This document shows, one piece after another, positions 53,943-62,036 of a stretch of DNA of 64,000 bases. Source of the stretch: Pseudomonas sp. CC120222-01a (GTDB taxonomy: Bacteria; Pseudomonadota; Gammaproteobacteria; Pseudomonadales; Pseudomonadaceae); the NCBI RefSeq assembly GCF_003097235.1, contig NZ_QEQQ01000004.1:100229-164228 (forward strand), given 5' to 3'. The notes beneath the pieces are model-generated. The model did not search any database, was not told the origin of the DNA, and saw only the letters and a list, made by a program, of their open reading frames with translations. Both the position numbers and the translations under genes were made by a program. Each line of letters starts with the position of its first letter. Position 1 is the stretch's first letter.

Positions 53943-54004
53943 TTCCCCAATGCTGGGGAATAACGGTTTGGCAAAGTGCCATCACTTCCCCCGGATGTGG
54001 GGAA
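53943..54004. promoter_or_regulatory. two TTCCCC/GGGGAA palindromes upstream of the xcm operon
   Basis: TTCCCC-N6-GGGGAA at 53943-53960 and TTCCCC-N7-GGGGAA at 53986-54004, 43 bp apart. The first is nearly identical to the palindrome ahead of mnxG. A further palindrome TGGCAAAGTGCCA (53969-53981) lies between them. Likely enhancer sites for the activator that also controls mnxG. Confidence 0.68.
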
Positions 54005-54031
54005 CCGGGCCTACGCCTGTGTCGCAAGGTT

Positions 54032-54046
54032 TGGCACAGCCTTGCA
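54032..54046 (+). promoter_or_regulatory. candidate sigma-54-like promoter with short spacer
   Basis: TGGCAC-N4-TTGCA has both halves of the -24/-12 consensus, but the GG-to-GC spacing is 9 rather than 10. It lies below the two palindromes and 120 bp before the receiver gene. The short spacer could weaken it or mean the true promoter is elsewhere. Confidence 0.4.
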
Positions 54047-54167
54047 GGATCAATGACTTACAGTGGTGCGAGATGACTATTCACGCCTGGCACGAAGCCT
54101 GCTCAAGCCTTATCAAGGCCGCACTTCGCACACCGGGTAACCGGGCAGTATTGGGGAGTCGACCTTG

Positions 54168-54698
54168 GTGAACAGAGTATTGGTAGTCGATGACGAACAG
54201 ACCCTTGCGCAGAACCTGCAAGCGTACCTGCAGGCACAAGGCCTGGAAGTTCACGTCGCCCACGACGGTGCCAGTGGTATCGAGCAGGCTCAAAGCCTGG
54301 CGCCGGAAGTGATTGTGCTGGATTACCGCTTGCCCGACATGGAGGGGTTTCAGGTCCTGGAGACCGTGCGCAAGAACAGGCAGTGCCATTTCGTGCTGAT
54401 CACCGCCCACCCGACTGCCGAAGTCCGTGAGCGCGCCGCCGAACTGGGTGTGAGTCATGTCCTGTTCAAGCCGTTCCCGTTGGCGGAACTGGCCCGCGCG
54501 ATCCTCGACCTGTTGGGCATCGAGCGCCGGCGCAGGGCCACTGACGAACCAGCCGAAGGGTTTATCGAACGACGCCAGAACAGGAACGAATCGTTCCCCT
54601 TGCAGTTGTACGATGGCAGCTGGGTGTTGGCCGATCGCCGCCGTAATGGCGCCAAGCCCCCAGGCCCTGACGACGAACAACTGCTCACCGGGGAATAG
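54168..54698 (+). CDS. single-domain response regulator with C-terminal tail
   Basis: A 176-residue protein. The receiver domain (about 1-120) has the acidic pair in VLVVDDEQ, the phosphoacceptor Asp in VIVLDYRLPDMEGF (near 50), Thr in VLITAHPT and Lys in VLFKPFPL. A 55-residue charged tail (ERRRRATDEPAEGFIERR) has no recognised output domain. GGGGAG (54153-54158) is 9 nt before GTG 54168; TTG 54165 is the alternative. It probably works by protein contact within the xcm operon or in an MnxS/MnxR-type relay. Confidence 0.88.
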   Translation: MNRVLVVDDEQTLAQNLQAYLQAQGLEVHVAHDGASGIEQAQSLAPEVIVLDYRLPDMEGFQVLETVRKNRQCHFVLITAHPTAEVRERAAELGVSHVLFKPFPLAELARAILDLLGIERRRRATDEPAEGFIERRQNRNESFPLQLYDGSWVLADRRRNGAKPPGPDDEQLLTGE

Positions 54699-54724
54699 CG
54701 GCGCCCGCTGCCCTGGCCAAGCCA

Positions 54725-54757
54725 GCCTGCGACGCGCCCCTGAGCGGAGTCGCAGGC
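54725..54757 (+). promoter_or_regulatory. hairpin covering the gspE ribosome site
   Basis: Perfect 9-bp stem GCCTGCGAC/GTCGCAGGC (54725-54733 with 54749-54757). The GGAG ribosome site sits at the loop-stem border and the stem ends two bases before the gspE ATG. It is placed to limit translation or act as an attenuator between the receiver and gspE. Confidence 0.6.
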
Positions 54758-54758
54758 C

Positions 54759-56441
54759 ATGTCAGACGTACTCGATACACGTGCAGGCAAGCACAGCGCC
54801 TACCCCCGCGAATTCCTGGCCCAGGCCCGCCTGCAGGCGGGCGATGAGCGCCTGCTCAACTGCCTGGAGCGCCTGGCCAACGAAACCCCCGACCGTTTCA
54901 TCCAGCGCCTGGGCCAGACCCTGCATTACCCGGTTCTCGAAACCCAGGCGCTGCTGGCCAGCACCGCGCGCTTCGACACGGTCAGCCTGGCCCAGTGCCT
55001 GAAACGCGAGTTCGTGCTCGTCGAGCAGGACGGCGCGCTGATCGGTGTGTTCGCCGACCCCTTCGACCACGCCCGCCTGGCCTGGATCGACGATAACCTG
55101 CAAGGCGCACCGCTGTACCTGGCCCACGCCGCGGACCTCGCCACCTTCCTGGCCCGCCACGAAGAAAGCTTCCACGCCGTCGACGCACTCGACCATGACG
55201 CTGAAGCCAGCGGTGAGATCGACCCGCTGCAACGCCTGTCGCTGACCAGCATCAGCGAAGACCAGAGCAAGGTGGTCAAGCTGGTCAACTCGACCCTGTA
55301 CGACGCCCTCAAGCAGCACGCCAGCGATATCCACCTGGGCATGACCGGCCAAGGCCTGGTCATCAAGTACCGCATCGACGGCGTGCTCAATGGCGCCGGC
55401 AAGGCCAGCGGCAGCGCCTTCGCCGACCAGGTGATCTCGCGCATCAAGGTCATGGCCGAGCTGGACATCGGTGAAAAGCGCGTGCCTCAGGATGGCCGCT
55501 TCAAGGTCGCCATCGGCGAGCGGCAGATCGACTTCCGGGTGTCGATCATGCCGAGCATCTTCGGTGAGGACGCGGTGCTGCGGGTGCTCGACAAGCAGGA
55601 CCTGTCCGACCGCGTCAGCGGCGTGCAGCTGCAGGCTCTGGGTTTTGCCGACGAAACCCTGCGCGCCCTGCGCCGGCTGGCGGCCGAGCCCTACGGCATG
55701 ATCCTGGTCACCGGCCCCACCGGCAGCGGCAAGACCACCACCCTGTACGCCATGATCAGCGAGATCAACCATGGCGTGGACAAGATCATCACCATCGAAG
55801 ACCCGGTCGAGTACCAGCTGCCCGGTGTGCTGCAGATTCCGGTCAACGAGAAGAAAGGCCTGACCTTCGCCCGCGGCCTGCGCTCGATCCTGCGTCACGA
55901 CCCGGACAAGATCCTGGTCGGTGAGATCCGCGACCCCGACACCGCACAGATCGCCGTGCAGTCGGCGCTGACCGGCCACCTGGTGTTCACCACCATCCAC
56001 GCCAACAACGTGTTCGATGTGATCGGCCGCTTCAGCCAGATGCAGGTCGACCCCTACAGCTTCGTCTCCGCGCTCAACGCCGTGCTGGCCCAGCGCCTGA
56101 TCCGCCTGGCCTGCCCGCACTGCTGCACGCCGTGCGAGGCCGATGACGACACCCTGGCCGCCTCGGGCCTGACCCGCGAAGCGGTAACCGGTTGGACATT
56201 CGTCCGCGCCCAGGGCTGCGGCCAGTGCCGTGGCAGCGGCTACCGCGGGCGCAGCGCGATTGCCGAACTGCTGCACCTGGACGACGACCTGCGGCAGATG
56301 ATCGTCGAACGCCGCCCCCTGTCGCAGATCAAGCAGCTGGCCTGCCAGCGCGGCCTGCGCCTGCTGCGTGCCTCGGCCCTGGACCTGGTCCGTGATGGCC
56401 GCACCACACTCGAGGAGATCAACCGTGTCACATTCATCTGA
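54759..56441 (+). CDS. GspE/PilB-family secretion ATPase of the Xcm system
   Basis: A 560-residue hexameric ATPase of type II secretion. N1/N2-type domains occupy about 1-150, with the core ATPase at about 170-550. Visible: Walker A GPTGSGKTTTLYAM (about 323-336), Asp box IITIEDPVEYQLPG, Walker B DKILVGEIRDPDT, His box TGHLVFTTIHANN, and a tetracysteine zinc site CPHCCTPC plus CGQCRGSG near 450-490. It powers pseudopilus assembly. This corresponds to the xcpR-like gene of the manganese-oxidase-linked Xcm cluster. It overlaps the next gene by 17 bp. Confidence 0.93.
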   Translation: MSDVLDTRAGKHSAYPREFLAQARLQAGDERLLNCLERLANETPDRFIQRLGQTLHYPVLETQALLASTARFDTVSLAQCLKREFVLVEQDGALIGVFADPFDHARLAWIDDNLQGAPLYLAHAADLATFLARHEESFHAVDALDHDAEASGEIDPLQRLSLTSISEDQSKVVKLVNSTLYDALKQHASDIHLGMTGQGLVIKYRIDGVLNGAGKASGSAFADQVISRIKVMAELDIGEKRVPQDGRFKVAIGERQIDFRVSIMPSIFGEDAVLRVLDKQDLSDRVSGVQLQALGFADETLRALRRLAAEPYGMILVTGPTGSGKTTTLYAMISEINHGVDKIITIEDPVEYQLPGVLQIPVNEKKGLTFARGLRSILRHDPDKILVGEIRDPDTAQIAVQSALTGHLVFTTIHANNVFDVIGRFSQMQVDPYSFVSALNAVLAQRLIRLACPHCCTPCEADDDTLAASGLTREAVTGWTFVRAQGCGQCRGSGYRGRSAIAELLHLDDDLRQMIVERRPLSQIKQLACQRGLRLLRASALDLVRDGRTTLEEINRVTFI

Positions 56442-57204
56442 TCGTTTCTGTGCCGTCCTCGGCGCTGAAGGTGTCGGCCTCGGTCGCTGGCACGCCAATC
56501 AACATGAGTGGCTTGGCAGCCGCGCGTTCTCCTGCGATGCCGCACAACCGGCCTGGGCAGCCGCCTTGCAGGCCTTGAGTGCACTGCTGGCCGAACACGT
56601 CGCCAAAGGCGCCCAGCTGCGCGTGCTGCTGTCGGCCCGCTACAGCCGTTTCTGCCTGGTGCCGTGGAGCGACGCCATCAGCCAGCCACGCGAGCTGGAT
56701 GCCTACGCCCGGGCCTGCTTCGAGAACCTCTACGGCCAGTCGCTGGACGACTGGCGCATCGTCCTCTCGCCTGAGCCCGCCGGTGCCGCACGCATCGCCA
56801 CCGCACTGCCCGAAGCCCTGTTGCAAGGCCTGCAGAGCCTGGGCCGGGAAAGCCGTCTGAGCCTGCGCTCGGTGCAGCCTTACCTGATGGCCGCCTACAA
56901 CCGCTGCTCGGCGCAACTGGAGCAGGGCGACTTCCTGTTCGTGCTCGCCGAACCGCGCCGCAGTGTATTGCTGCTGGCCGCCGGCGGTGCCTGGCAACAG
57001 GTGCTGGCCCAAGGCTGCGCCGACAGTGACCAGGCTCTGCAGGCGCTGATCGAGCGTACCTGCGAGCTGTACGGCGAACATCTGCCACGGGTCTACCTGC
57101 ATGCCCCCGGGCGCGGCGACGTGCCGCAACTGGCGGCGGTGCAGCTGTGCCAGCCCGCCGGCGACAGCGACCCGCTGTGCGCCATGTGGCGGGCGGTGGC
57201 CTGA
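56425..57204 (+). CDS. PilM/GspL-like cytoplasmic platform protein
   Basis: A 259-residue soluble protein with weak actin-like (ASKHA) features: an opening beta hairpin (AVLGAEGVGLGRWHANQHEW), VLLSARYSRFCLVPW near 70, and VQPYLMAAYNRC near 150. No membrane segment follows, so it resembles PilM (or the cytosolic half of GspL split off). It should bridge the ATPase to the PilN-like protein encoded next. Start GTG 56425 is preceded by GAGGAG and overlaps gspE. Assignment rests on position and predicted fold. Confidence 0.62.
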   Translation: MSHSSDRFCAVLGAEGVGLGRWHANQHEWLGSRAFSCDAAQPAWAAALQALSALLAEHVAKGAQLRVLLSARYSRFCLVPWSDAISQPRELDAYARACFENLYGQSLDDWRIVLSPEPAGAARIATALPEALLQGLQSLGRESRLSLRSVQPYLMAAYNRCSAQLEQGDFLFVLAEPRRSVLLLAAGGAWQQVLAQGCADSDQALQALIERTCELYGEHLPRVYLHAPGRGDVPQLAAVQLCQPAGDSDPLCAMWRAVA

Positions 57205-57205
57205 C

Positions 57206-57748
57206 ATGCGCCGCCTCGACCTGGAATTTCAGCCCCGTCGCAGCGGCCCGCTGGCCTGGTCGCTGCTGGCCATGGGCGCAGTCGCAGTCGCCGGGTTGGT
57301 GCTGGTGCAACAGCAGCTGCAGGTCGAAGCAGTAGACCTGGAAGCCCGCGTGCACAGCCTGGAACTGCAACTGGGCCGCCGCCCGGCCCCGGTGGCTCCA
57401 CAGAACAGCGCCGCCAGCCGTGAACAGGCCGAACGCCTGGCGCAGATGCGCAGCGTCTCGCAGCAACTGCAACGGCCCTGGCAACAGCTGTTCGCCATGC
57501 TCGAAGCGCAGCCGCAGGAGGACGTGGCACTGCTGACCCTGACCCCGGATGCGCGCAAGGGCCAGGTGCGCATCACCGCCGAGGCCCGCAACCTGGAAGC
57601 GATGCTGCAGTACCACCAGCGCCTGGAGCAAAGCGAGGAGCTCAGCGATGTCTCGCTGCTCAACCACGAAGTGGTGGCCGGGCAGCCCGAACACCCGGTG
57701 CGCTTCAACCTGACTGCTACCTGGGAGATCGGCCATGCGCGTCCCTAG
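57206..57748 (+). CDS. PilN/GspL-like bitopic platform protein
   Basis: A 180-residue protein with a short cytoplasmic N-terminus (RRLDLEFQPRR), one transmembrane helix (about 15-33), a coiled-coil segment (LQVEAVDLEARVHSLELQL) and a periplasmic ferredoxin-like domain (about 105-175). This is the PilN arrangement. It follows the PilM-like gene by 1 bp and overlaps the PilO-like gene by 14 bp. Confidence 0.68.
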   Translation: MRRLDLEFQPRRSGPLAWSLLAMGAVAVAGLVLVQQQLQVEAVDLEARVHSLELQLGRRPAPVAPQNSAASREQAERLAQMRSVSQQLQRPWQQLFAMLEAQPQEDVALLTLTPDARKGQVRITAEARNLEAMLQYHQRLEQSEELSDVSLLNHEVVAGQPEHPVRFNLTATWEIGHARP

Positions 57749-58286
57749 CCTTATCCTCCACGAGCAACTGCGCCGCATCGGCCCGGTCGGCCTGGGCGCC
57801 GCCGCCGTCGCAGCACTTGCCGTCGGTGTTGCGCTGGCCGGCGTAGTCCCCGAGTGGCAGGCCGTGCGCGAACTGCGTGCCAGCGAAGCCGATGCCAGCG
57901 TGCAGGTCGAACGGGTCAAGCGCGGTGAGCTGAAGATCGCCGTCAAGCCCGAGCAACAGGCGCTGGACAGCCTGCGCCAGCAACTGCCCGGGCAGCCTGA
58001 AGCGAGCGAGCTGATCGAGCGTCTGTATCACTTGGCCAGTGCCGAGCACATCAGCCTGGCGCGCGGCGAGTACGCCCTGGGGGTCGATCCCAAGACCCAG
58101 CTGTCGCGCTACCAGATCATCCTGCCGGTGCGCGGCAGCTACCCGCAGATCCGCGGCTTCCTGCGCGGCCTGATCGGCCAGCTGCCAACCCTGGTACTGG
58201 AAGACCTCGAACTCAAACGCAAAACCATCGGCGACACCGAACTCAACGGCCGGGTGCGCCTGACCCTCTACCTGTCGAGGTCGTGA
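57735..58286 (+). CDS. PilO/GspM-like bitopic platform protein
   Basis: A 183-residue protein with a transmembrane helix (about 18-36, LGAAAVAALAVGVALAGVV), a coiled coil and a periplasmic domain with YQIILPVRGSYPQIRGFLRGL (about 128-148), the pattern seen in PilO. It probably dimerises with the PilN-like protein. The stop overlaps the next start (TGATG). Confidence 0.7.
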   Translation: MRVPSLILHEQLRRIGPVGLGAAAVAALAVGVALAGVVPEWQAVRELRASEADASVQVERVKRGELKIAVKPEQQALDSLRQQLPGQPEASELIERLYHLASAEHISLARGEYALGVDPKTQLSRYQIILPVRGSYPQIRGFLRGLIGQLPTLVLEDLELKRKTIGDTELNGRVRLTLYLSRS

Positions 58287-58795
58287 TGAACACACAACGC
58301 GCAGTGATGTGGGTCGGGTTCCTCGGGGTGTCGGCAGCGCTGGCCTGGGCGCCCGGGCACTGGTTCAGCCAGGAAGACAGCGTCGCCTCCTTCGCGGGCA
58401 AGCCCGCTCCCACAGGGGCGGCGTCGCCTGCAGAACCTGTGGGAGCGGGCTCGCCCGCGAAGAGGCCGGAACAGGCCTCCAAAGACCTGTTCCCAGCCCA
58501 ACAATGGACCAAGCCACAAACCCTGGCCACCGTCACCGAACAACCCGTAGCCGCCGCCCCCGTCGTAGCCGCAGCCCCCACCGCTCCGGCGCTGCCGTTC
58601 CAGTTCGTCGGCCGCATGGGCGACCGCGACGACCTGCAGATCTTCCTGCAGAGCGGGGAAAAGCTGTACGTCGTGCGCAAGGGTGACGTGATCGACAGTA
58701 CCTATCGCCTCGACAGAGTCTCGGCCAATGAGCTGGACCTGGTTTATCTGCCTTTGCATCAGTCACAGACCTTGTCTGTAGGGAGCGCACCATGA
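58286..58795 (+). CDS. PilP/GspC-like clamp protein interrupted in frame by a REP pair
   Basis: A 169-residue protein: N-terminal hydrophobic segment (about 6-23), a linker, then a homology-region-like beta domain (about 105-165: LPFQFVGRMGDRDDLQIFLQSGEKLYVVRKGDVIDSTYRLDRV shown here only in part as FQFVGRMGDRDD and YVVRKGDVID). This beta domain matches PilP/GspC, which links the inner-membrane platform to the secretin. Between anchor and domain about 28 residues (SFAGKPAPTGAAS onward) are translated from a REP pair without a frameshift. Overlaps the secretin gene by 4 bp. Confidence 0.75.
   Translation: MNTQRAVMWVGFLGVSAALAWAPGHWFSQEDSVASFAGKPAPTGAASPAEPVGAGSPAKRPEQASKDLFPAQQWTKPQTLATVTEQPVAAAPVVAAAPTAPALPFQFVGRMGDRDDLQIFLQSGEKLYVVRKGDVIDSTYRLDRVSANELDLVYLPLHQSQTLSVGSAP
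58388..58467. repeat. inverted REP pair (REP 5) inside the PilP/GspC-like gene
   Basis: Opposed REP copies at about 58388-58417 and 58434-58467 with the GCGGGC..GCCCGC stem and CTCCCACAG core. Both are wholly within coding sequence and keep the frame open. Confidence 0.93.
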
Positions 58796-60684
58796 AGTCG
58801 TCGAAACTGTGCAAGCCTGCTCCGTTCATGCTTCTGGCGCTGTGCGTGGCCATTGCCGGCTGCGGCTCCAGCGGGGTGCGCAAGGACAGCGCCGAGCTGA
58901 TGAAGGAGGGCCAGTACGAGGCCGGCATCGCCCGCCTGGAAGAAGCCCTGCGCGACAGCCCGCGCGACACCGAGCTGAACATCGCCCTGGCCCACGGGCG
59001 CCAGGCGGCGGTGGAAGCGCTGATCAGCCAGGCCGATGCCGACCGCATCCGCCACGACTTCACCGGCGCGCGCATGGGCTACAGCCGGGTGCTGACCATC
59101 GAGCCGAACAACCGCCGCGCCCAGGAAGGCATCCGCCATCTGGAGCTGATCCGCACCCTCGACGAGCGCGTGGCGCTGGGCCAGGCCGCGCTTCGCCAAG
59201 GCGACCTGTTCGGCGCCGAACGCTACATGCGCGAAGTGCTGCGCCTGGACCCGCAGAACCAGAAGGGCATTGCCCTGCGTACCGACATCGAGAACGTCCA
59301 GGCCCGCACCGCGACGCCGTACCCGCAACTGAAGAGCAAGCTGGAGCGCCCGGTGACCCTGGAGTTCCGCGACGCCGGCCTGAAGACCATCTTCGAGGTG
59401 CTGTCGCAGGTTGCCGGCATCAACTTCATCTTCGACAAAGACCTGCGCCCGGACATGAAGGCCACCATCTTCGTGCGTGACGTGCGCATCGAAGATGCCG
59501 TGGCGCTGCTGCTGGAGCAGAACCAGCTGCGCCAGAAGGTCGTCAACGACAACACCTTGCTGATCTACCCGGACTCGCCGCAGAAGACCAAGGACTACCA
59601 GGAACTGGTCATGCGCACCTTCTACCTGACCAGCATCGACGCCAACACCGCGTTGAACATGGTCAAGACCATGCTCAAGACCCGTGACGTGTTCGTCGAC
59701 GAACGCCTCAACACCCTGACCATGCGCGACACCCCCGATGCCGTGCGCATGGCCGAGAAGCTGCTGCAGTCGCAGGACCAGTCCAACCCCGAAGTGGTGC
59801 TGGAGGTGGAGGTGATGGAAGTCGCCACCTCGCGCATCCTCGACCTTGGCCTGCAATGGCCCAACACCTTCGGCGTGCTGACCGACGACGGCAACCCGGT
59901 CAGCGTGCTCGACCAACTGCGCGGCATCAACTCCAGCCGCATCAGCATCTCGCCGGCACCGCAAGCCAAGATCAATGCCCAGGACAAGGACATCAACACC
60001 CTGGCCAGCCCGGTGATCCGCGTCAGCAACCGTGAGCAGGCGCGTATCCACATCGGCCAGCGGGTACCGATCATCAGTGCCACCTCGGTACCGTCCACCC
60101 AAGGCCCGGTGATCACCGAGAGCGTTACCTACCTGGACGTCGGTCTCAAACTTGAAGTGCAGCCCACCGTGCACCTGAACAACGAAGTGGCGATCAAGAT
60201 TGCCCTGGAAGTGAGTAACGCCACACCGCTGGAGGCTACCCGCCAAGGCACCATCCCGGTCCAGGTCGACACCCGCAACGCGCAGACCAGCCTGCGCCTG
60301 CACGACGGCGAAACCCAGGTGCTGGCCGGCCTGGTGCGCAACGACCACAACGCCGCCGGCAACAAGATCCCCGGCCTTGGCGACATCCCTGGCCTGGGCC
60401 GGCTGTTCGGCAGCAACAAGGACGACATGAGCAAGTCCGAACTGGTGCTGGCGATCACCCCGCGCATCGTGCGCAACCTGCCATACCAGAGCCCGTCGGA
60501 CATGGAGTTCGGCACCGGCACCGAGTCGAGCATGCAGGTGCGCCAGGCGATGCCGCTGCCACCGCGTGACGTGCCGGGCGACGTACCGAGCGATAGCCGC
60601 GACAGCGCGCCGACCGTGCAAAGCCAGGTAGCCACTGCCCCGGCCACTGCCCCAGCCACGGTCACTGTGAGCACCCGGCCATGA
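58792..60684 (+). CDS. GspD-type secretin lipoprotein with N-terminal TPR region
   Basis: A 630-residue outer-membrane secretin (xcpQ-like gene of the Xcm cluster). Lipobox CVAIAGCGSSG (Cys near 23); TPR-like helices at about 35-170 (GQYEAGIARLEEALRDSPRD, GDLFGAERYMREVLRLDPQN); an N0/N1-type periplasmic region (about 180-330, VTLEFRDAGLKTIFEVLSQVAG); and the secretin core (about 340-560) with QRVPIISATSVPS, VGLKLEVQPTVHLNNEV, VLAGLVRND and IPGLGDIPGLGRLFG. The Thr/Pro/Ala-rich tail (about 580-630) is atypical. The fused TPR could replace a separate pilotin. Confidence 0.92.
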   Translation: MKSSKLCKPAPFMLLALCVAIAGCGSSGVRKDSAELMKEGQYEAGIARLEEALRDSPRDTELNIALAHGRQAAVEALISQADADRIRHDFTGARMGYSRVLTIEPNNRRAQEGIRHLELIRTLDERVALGQAALRQGDLFGAERYMREVLRLDPQNQKGIALRTDIENVQARTATPYPQLKSKLERPVTLEFRDAGLKTIFEVLSQVAGINFIFDKDLRPDMKATIFVRDVRIEDAVALLLEQNQLRQKVVNDNTLLIYPDSPQKTKDYQELVMRTFYLTSIDANTALNMVKTMLKTRDVFVDERLNTLTMRDTPDAVRMAEKLLQSQDQSNPEVVLEVEVMEVATSRILDLGLQWPNTFGVLTDDGNPVSVLDQLRGINSSRISISPAPQAKINAQDKDINTLASPVIRVSNREQARIHIGQRVPIISATSVPSTQGPVITESVTYLDVGLKLEVQPTVHLNNEVAIKIALEVSNATPLEATRQGTIPVQVDTRNAQTSLRLHDGETQVLAGLVRNDHNAAGNKIPGLGDIPGLGRLFGSNKDDMSKSELVLAITPRIVRNLPYQSPSDMEFGTGTESSMQVRQAMPLPPRDVPGDVPSDSRDSAPTVQSQVATAPATAPATVTVSTRP

Positions 60685-61154
60685 AACGCCGCCAGCAGGG
60701 TTTCAGCCTGATCGAAGTGGTGCTGACCCTGGCCCTGCTCGGGATGCTCGCGACCATGGCCGCACCGCTGACCGAAACGGTGGTGCGCCGTGGCAAGGAG
60801 CAGCAGCTGCGCGAGGCGCTGTACCAGATCCGCGACGCCATCGACGCCTACAAGCGCGCCTTCGACGCCGGGTTCATCGAGAAGCGCCTGGATGCCAGCG
60901 GCTACCCGCCGAACCTGCAGGTGCTGGTCGATGGCGTGCGCGATGTGCGCAGTGCCAAGGGCGCCAAGTTCTACTTCCTGCGGCGTATTCCCCACGACCC
61001 GCTGGTGGCGGCCAAGAACGAGGACGAAGGCGGTTGGGGCCTGCGCGCGTACGCCAGCAGCCCGGACAACCCGCGTGAAGGCGAAGACGTCTTCGACGTG
61101 TATTCGAAGGCCCGCGGCAAAGGCCTGAACAACATCCCTTACGGGCAATGGTGA
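60681..61154 (+). CDS. type II pseudopilin (GspG/XcpT-like, xcmT2 or xcmT3)
   Basis: A 157-residue pseudopilin. Class III leader MKRRQQG followed by FSLIEVVLTLALLGML (Glu at +5 of the mature form), an N-terminal helix, and a C-terminal domain with an extra insertion compared with minimal GspG (HDPLVAAKNEDEGGWGLRAY). It corresponds to one of the two XcpT-related genes known beside xcmX. It overlaps the secretin stop by 4 bp. Confidence 0.88.
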   Translation: MKRRQQGFSLIEVVLTLALLGMLATMAAPLTETVVRRGKEQQLREALYQIRDAIDAYKRAFDAGFIEKRLDASGYPPNLQVLVDGVRDVRSAKGAKFYFLRRIPHDPLVAAKNEDEGGWGLRAYASSPDNPREGEDVFDVYSKARGKGLNNIPYGQW

Positions 61155-61159
61155 CAGCC

Positions 61160-61534
61160 ATGAAACGCAGCAAAGGCTTCACCCTGATCGAACTGCTGGT
61201 GGTGATGGCGATCATCGCCACGCTGATGACCATCGCCATGCCGCGCTACTTCAACAGCCTGGACAGCTCCCGCGAGGCCACCCTGCGCCAGAGCCTGGCG
61301 GTGCTGCGCGAAGCCCTGGACCACTATTACGGTGACACCGGCCACTACCCGGACTCGCTGGAACAGTTGGTGGAGCAACGCTATCTGCGCAATACCCCGG
61401 TCGACCCGATCACCGAGCGCAGCGATGCCTGGCAGCTGGTGCCACCACCCGAAGGCGTGGCCGGCGGCGTGGCAGATATCAAGAGCGGTGCCACAGGGAG
61501 GGCGCGTGATGGCAGCCTCTTCGCGGAATGGTAA
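61160..61534 (+). CDS. type II pseudopilin (GspG/XcpT-like, second copy)
   Basis: A 124-residue GspG-like major pseudopilin: leader MKRSKG, mature start FTLIELLVVMAIIATLM with Glu+5, then YGDTGHYPDSLEQLVEQRYL and NTPVDPITERSDAW. ATG 61160 gives the canonical six-residue leader; ATG 61148 would add four residues. It overlaps xcmX by 26 bp. Confidence 0.9.
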   Translation: MKRSKGFTLIELLVVMAIIATLMTIAMPRYFNSLDSSREATLRQSLAVLREALDHYYGDTGHYPDSLEQLVEQRYLRNTPVDPITERSDAWQLVPPPEGVAGGVADIKSGATGRARDGSLFAEW

Positions 61535-62036
61535 GGCCAGCGCCGGCTTCACCTACCTGGGCGTGCTGCTGCTGATCGCGGTCAGCAGCATCGCCCTGGC
61601 CGCTACCGGCACGGTGTGGTCGAGCGTCGCCCAGCGCGAGCATGAGCGCGAGCTGCTGTGGGTCGGCGGCCAGTATGCTCAGGCCCTGCGCAGCTACTAT
61701 CGCGCCTCGCCGGGCCTGGCCCAGTACCCCAAGGAGCTGGCCGACCTGCTCGAGGACAACCGTTTCCCTGAGGCCAAGCGGCACATCCGCCGCCTGTACC
61801 CGGACCCGATCACCAACAGCGATGACTGGGGCCTGCTGCGCGCCATCGATGGCCGCATCACCGGCGTGCACAGCCGTTCCGATGCCACCCCGTTCAAGCG
61901 CAGTGGTTTTGAAACGCAGTTCTCCGGATTCGAGGGCCTGGAGCATTACAGCGACTGGCAGTTCGTTGCCGAGCAGGCCTTCAACGAAAGCGCTGGCGGC
62001 GCCCGTACCCATGCCGGCCCGGGAGACACGCCATGA
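61509..62036 (+). CDS. xcmX: XcmX pseudopilin-related protein
   Basis: A 175-residue protein with a prepilin-like N-terminus MAASSRNGKASAGFTYLGVL: a longer basic leader, Gly before Phe, and Leu where the usual Glu+5 should be, as also noted for atypical minor pseudopilins. It continues with an extended helix (REHERELLWVGGQYAQALRSYY) and DPITNSDDWGLLRAIDGRITGVHS. A homologue is required for transport of the Mn-oxidising factor in P. putida GB-1. GGGAGG precedes ATG 61509. It overlaps csmE by 4 bp. Confidence 0.9.
   Translation: MAASSRNGKASAGFTYLGVLLLIAVSSIALAATGTVWSSVAQREHERELLWVGGQYAQALRSYYRASPGLAQYPKELADLLEDNRFPEAKRHIRRLYPDPITNSDDWGLLRAIDGRITGVHSRSDATPFKRSGFETQFSGFEGLEHYSDWQFVAEQAFNESAGGARTHAGPGDTP

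Noticed and set aside
58759..60621. Long open frame antisense to the secretin gene
   Set aside because: Shadow of the secretin coding strand with no recognisable domain.
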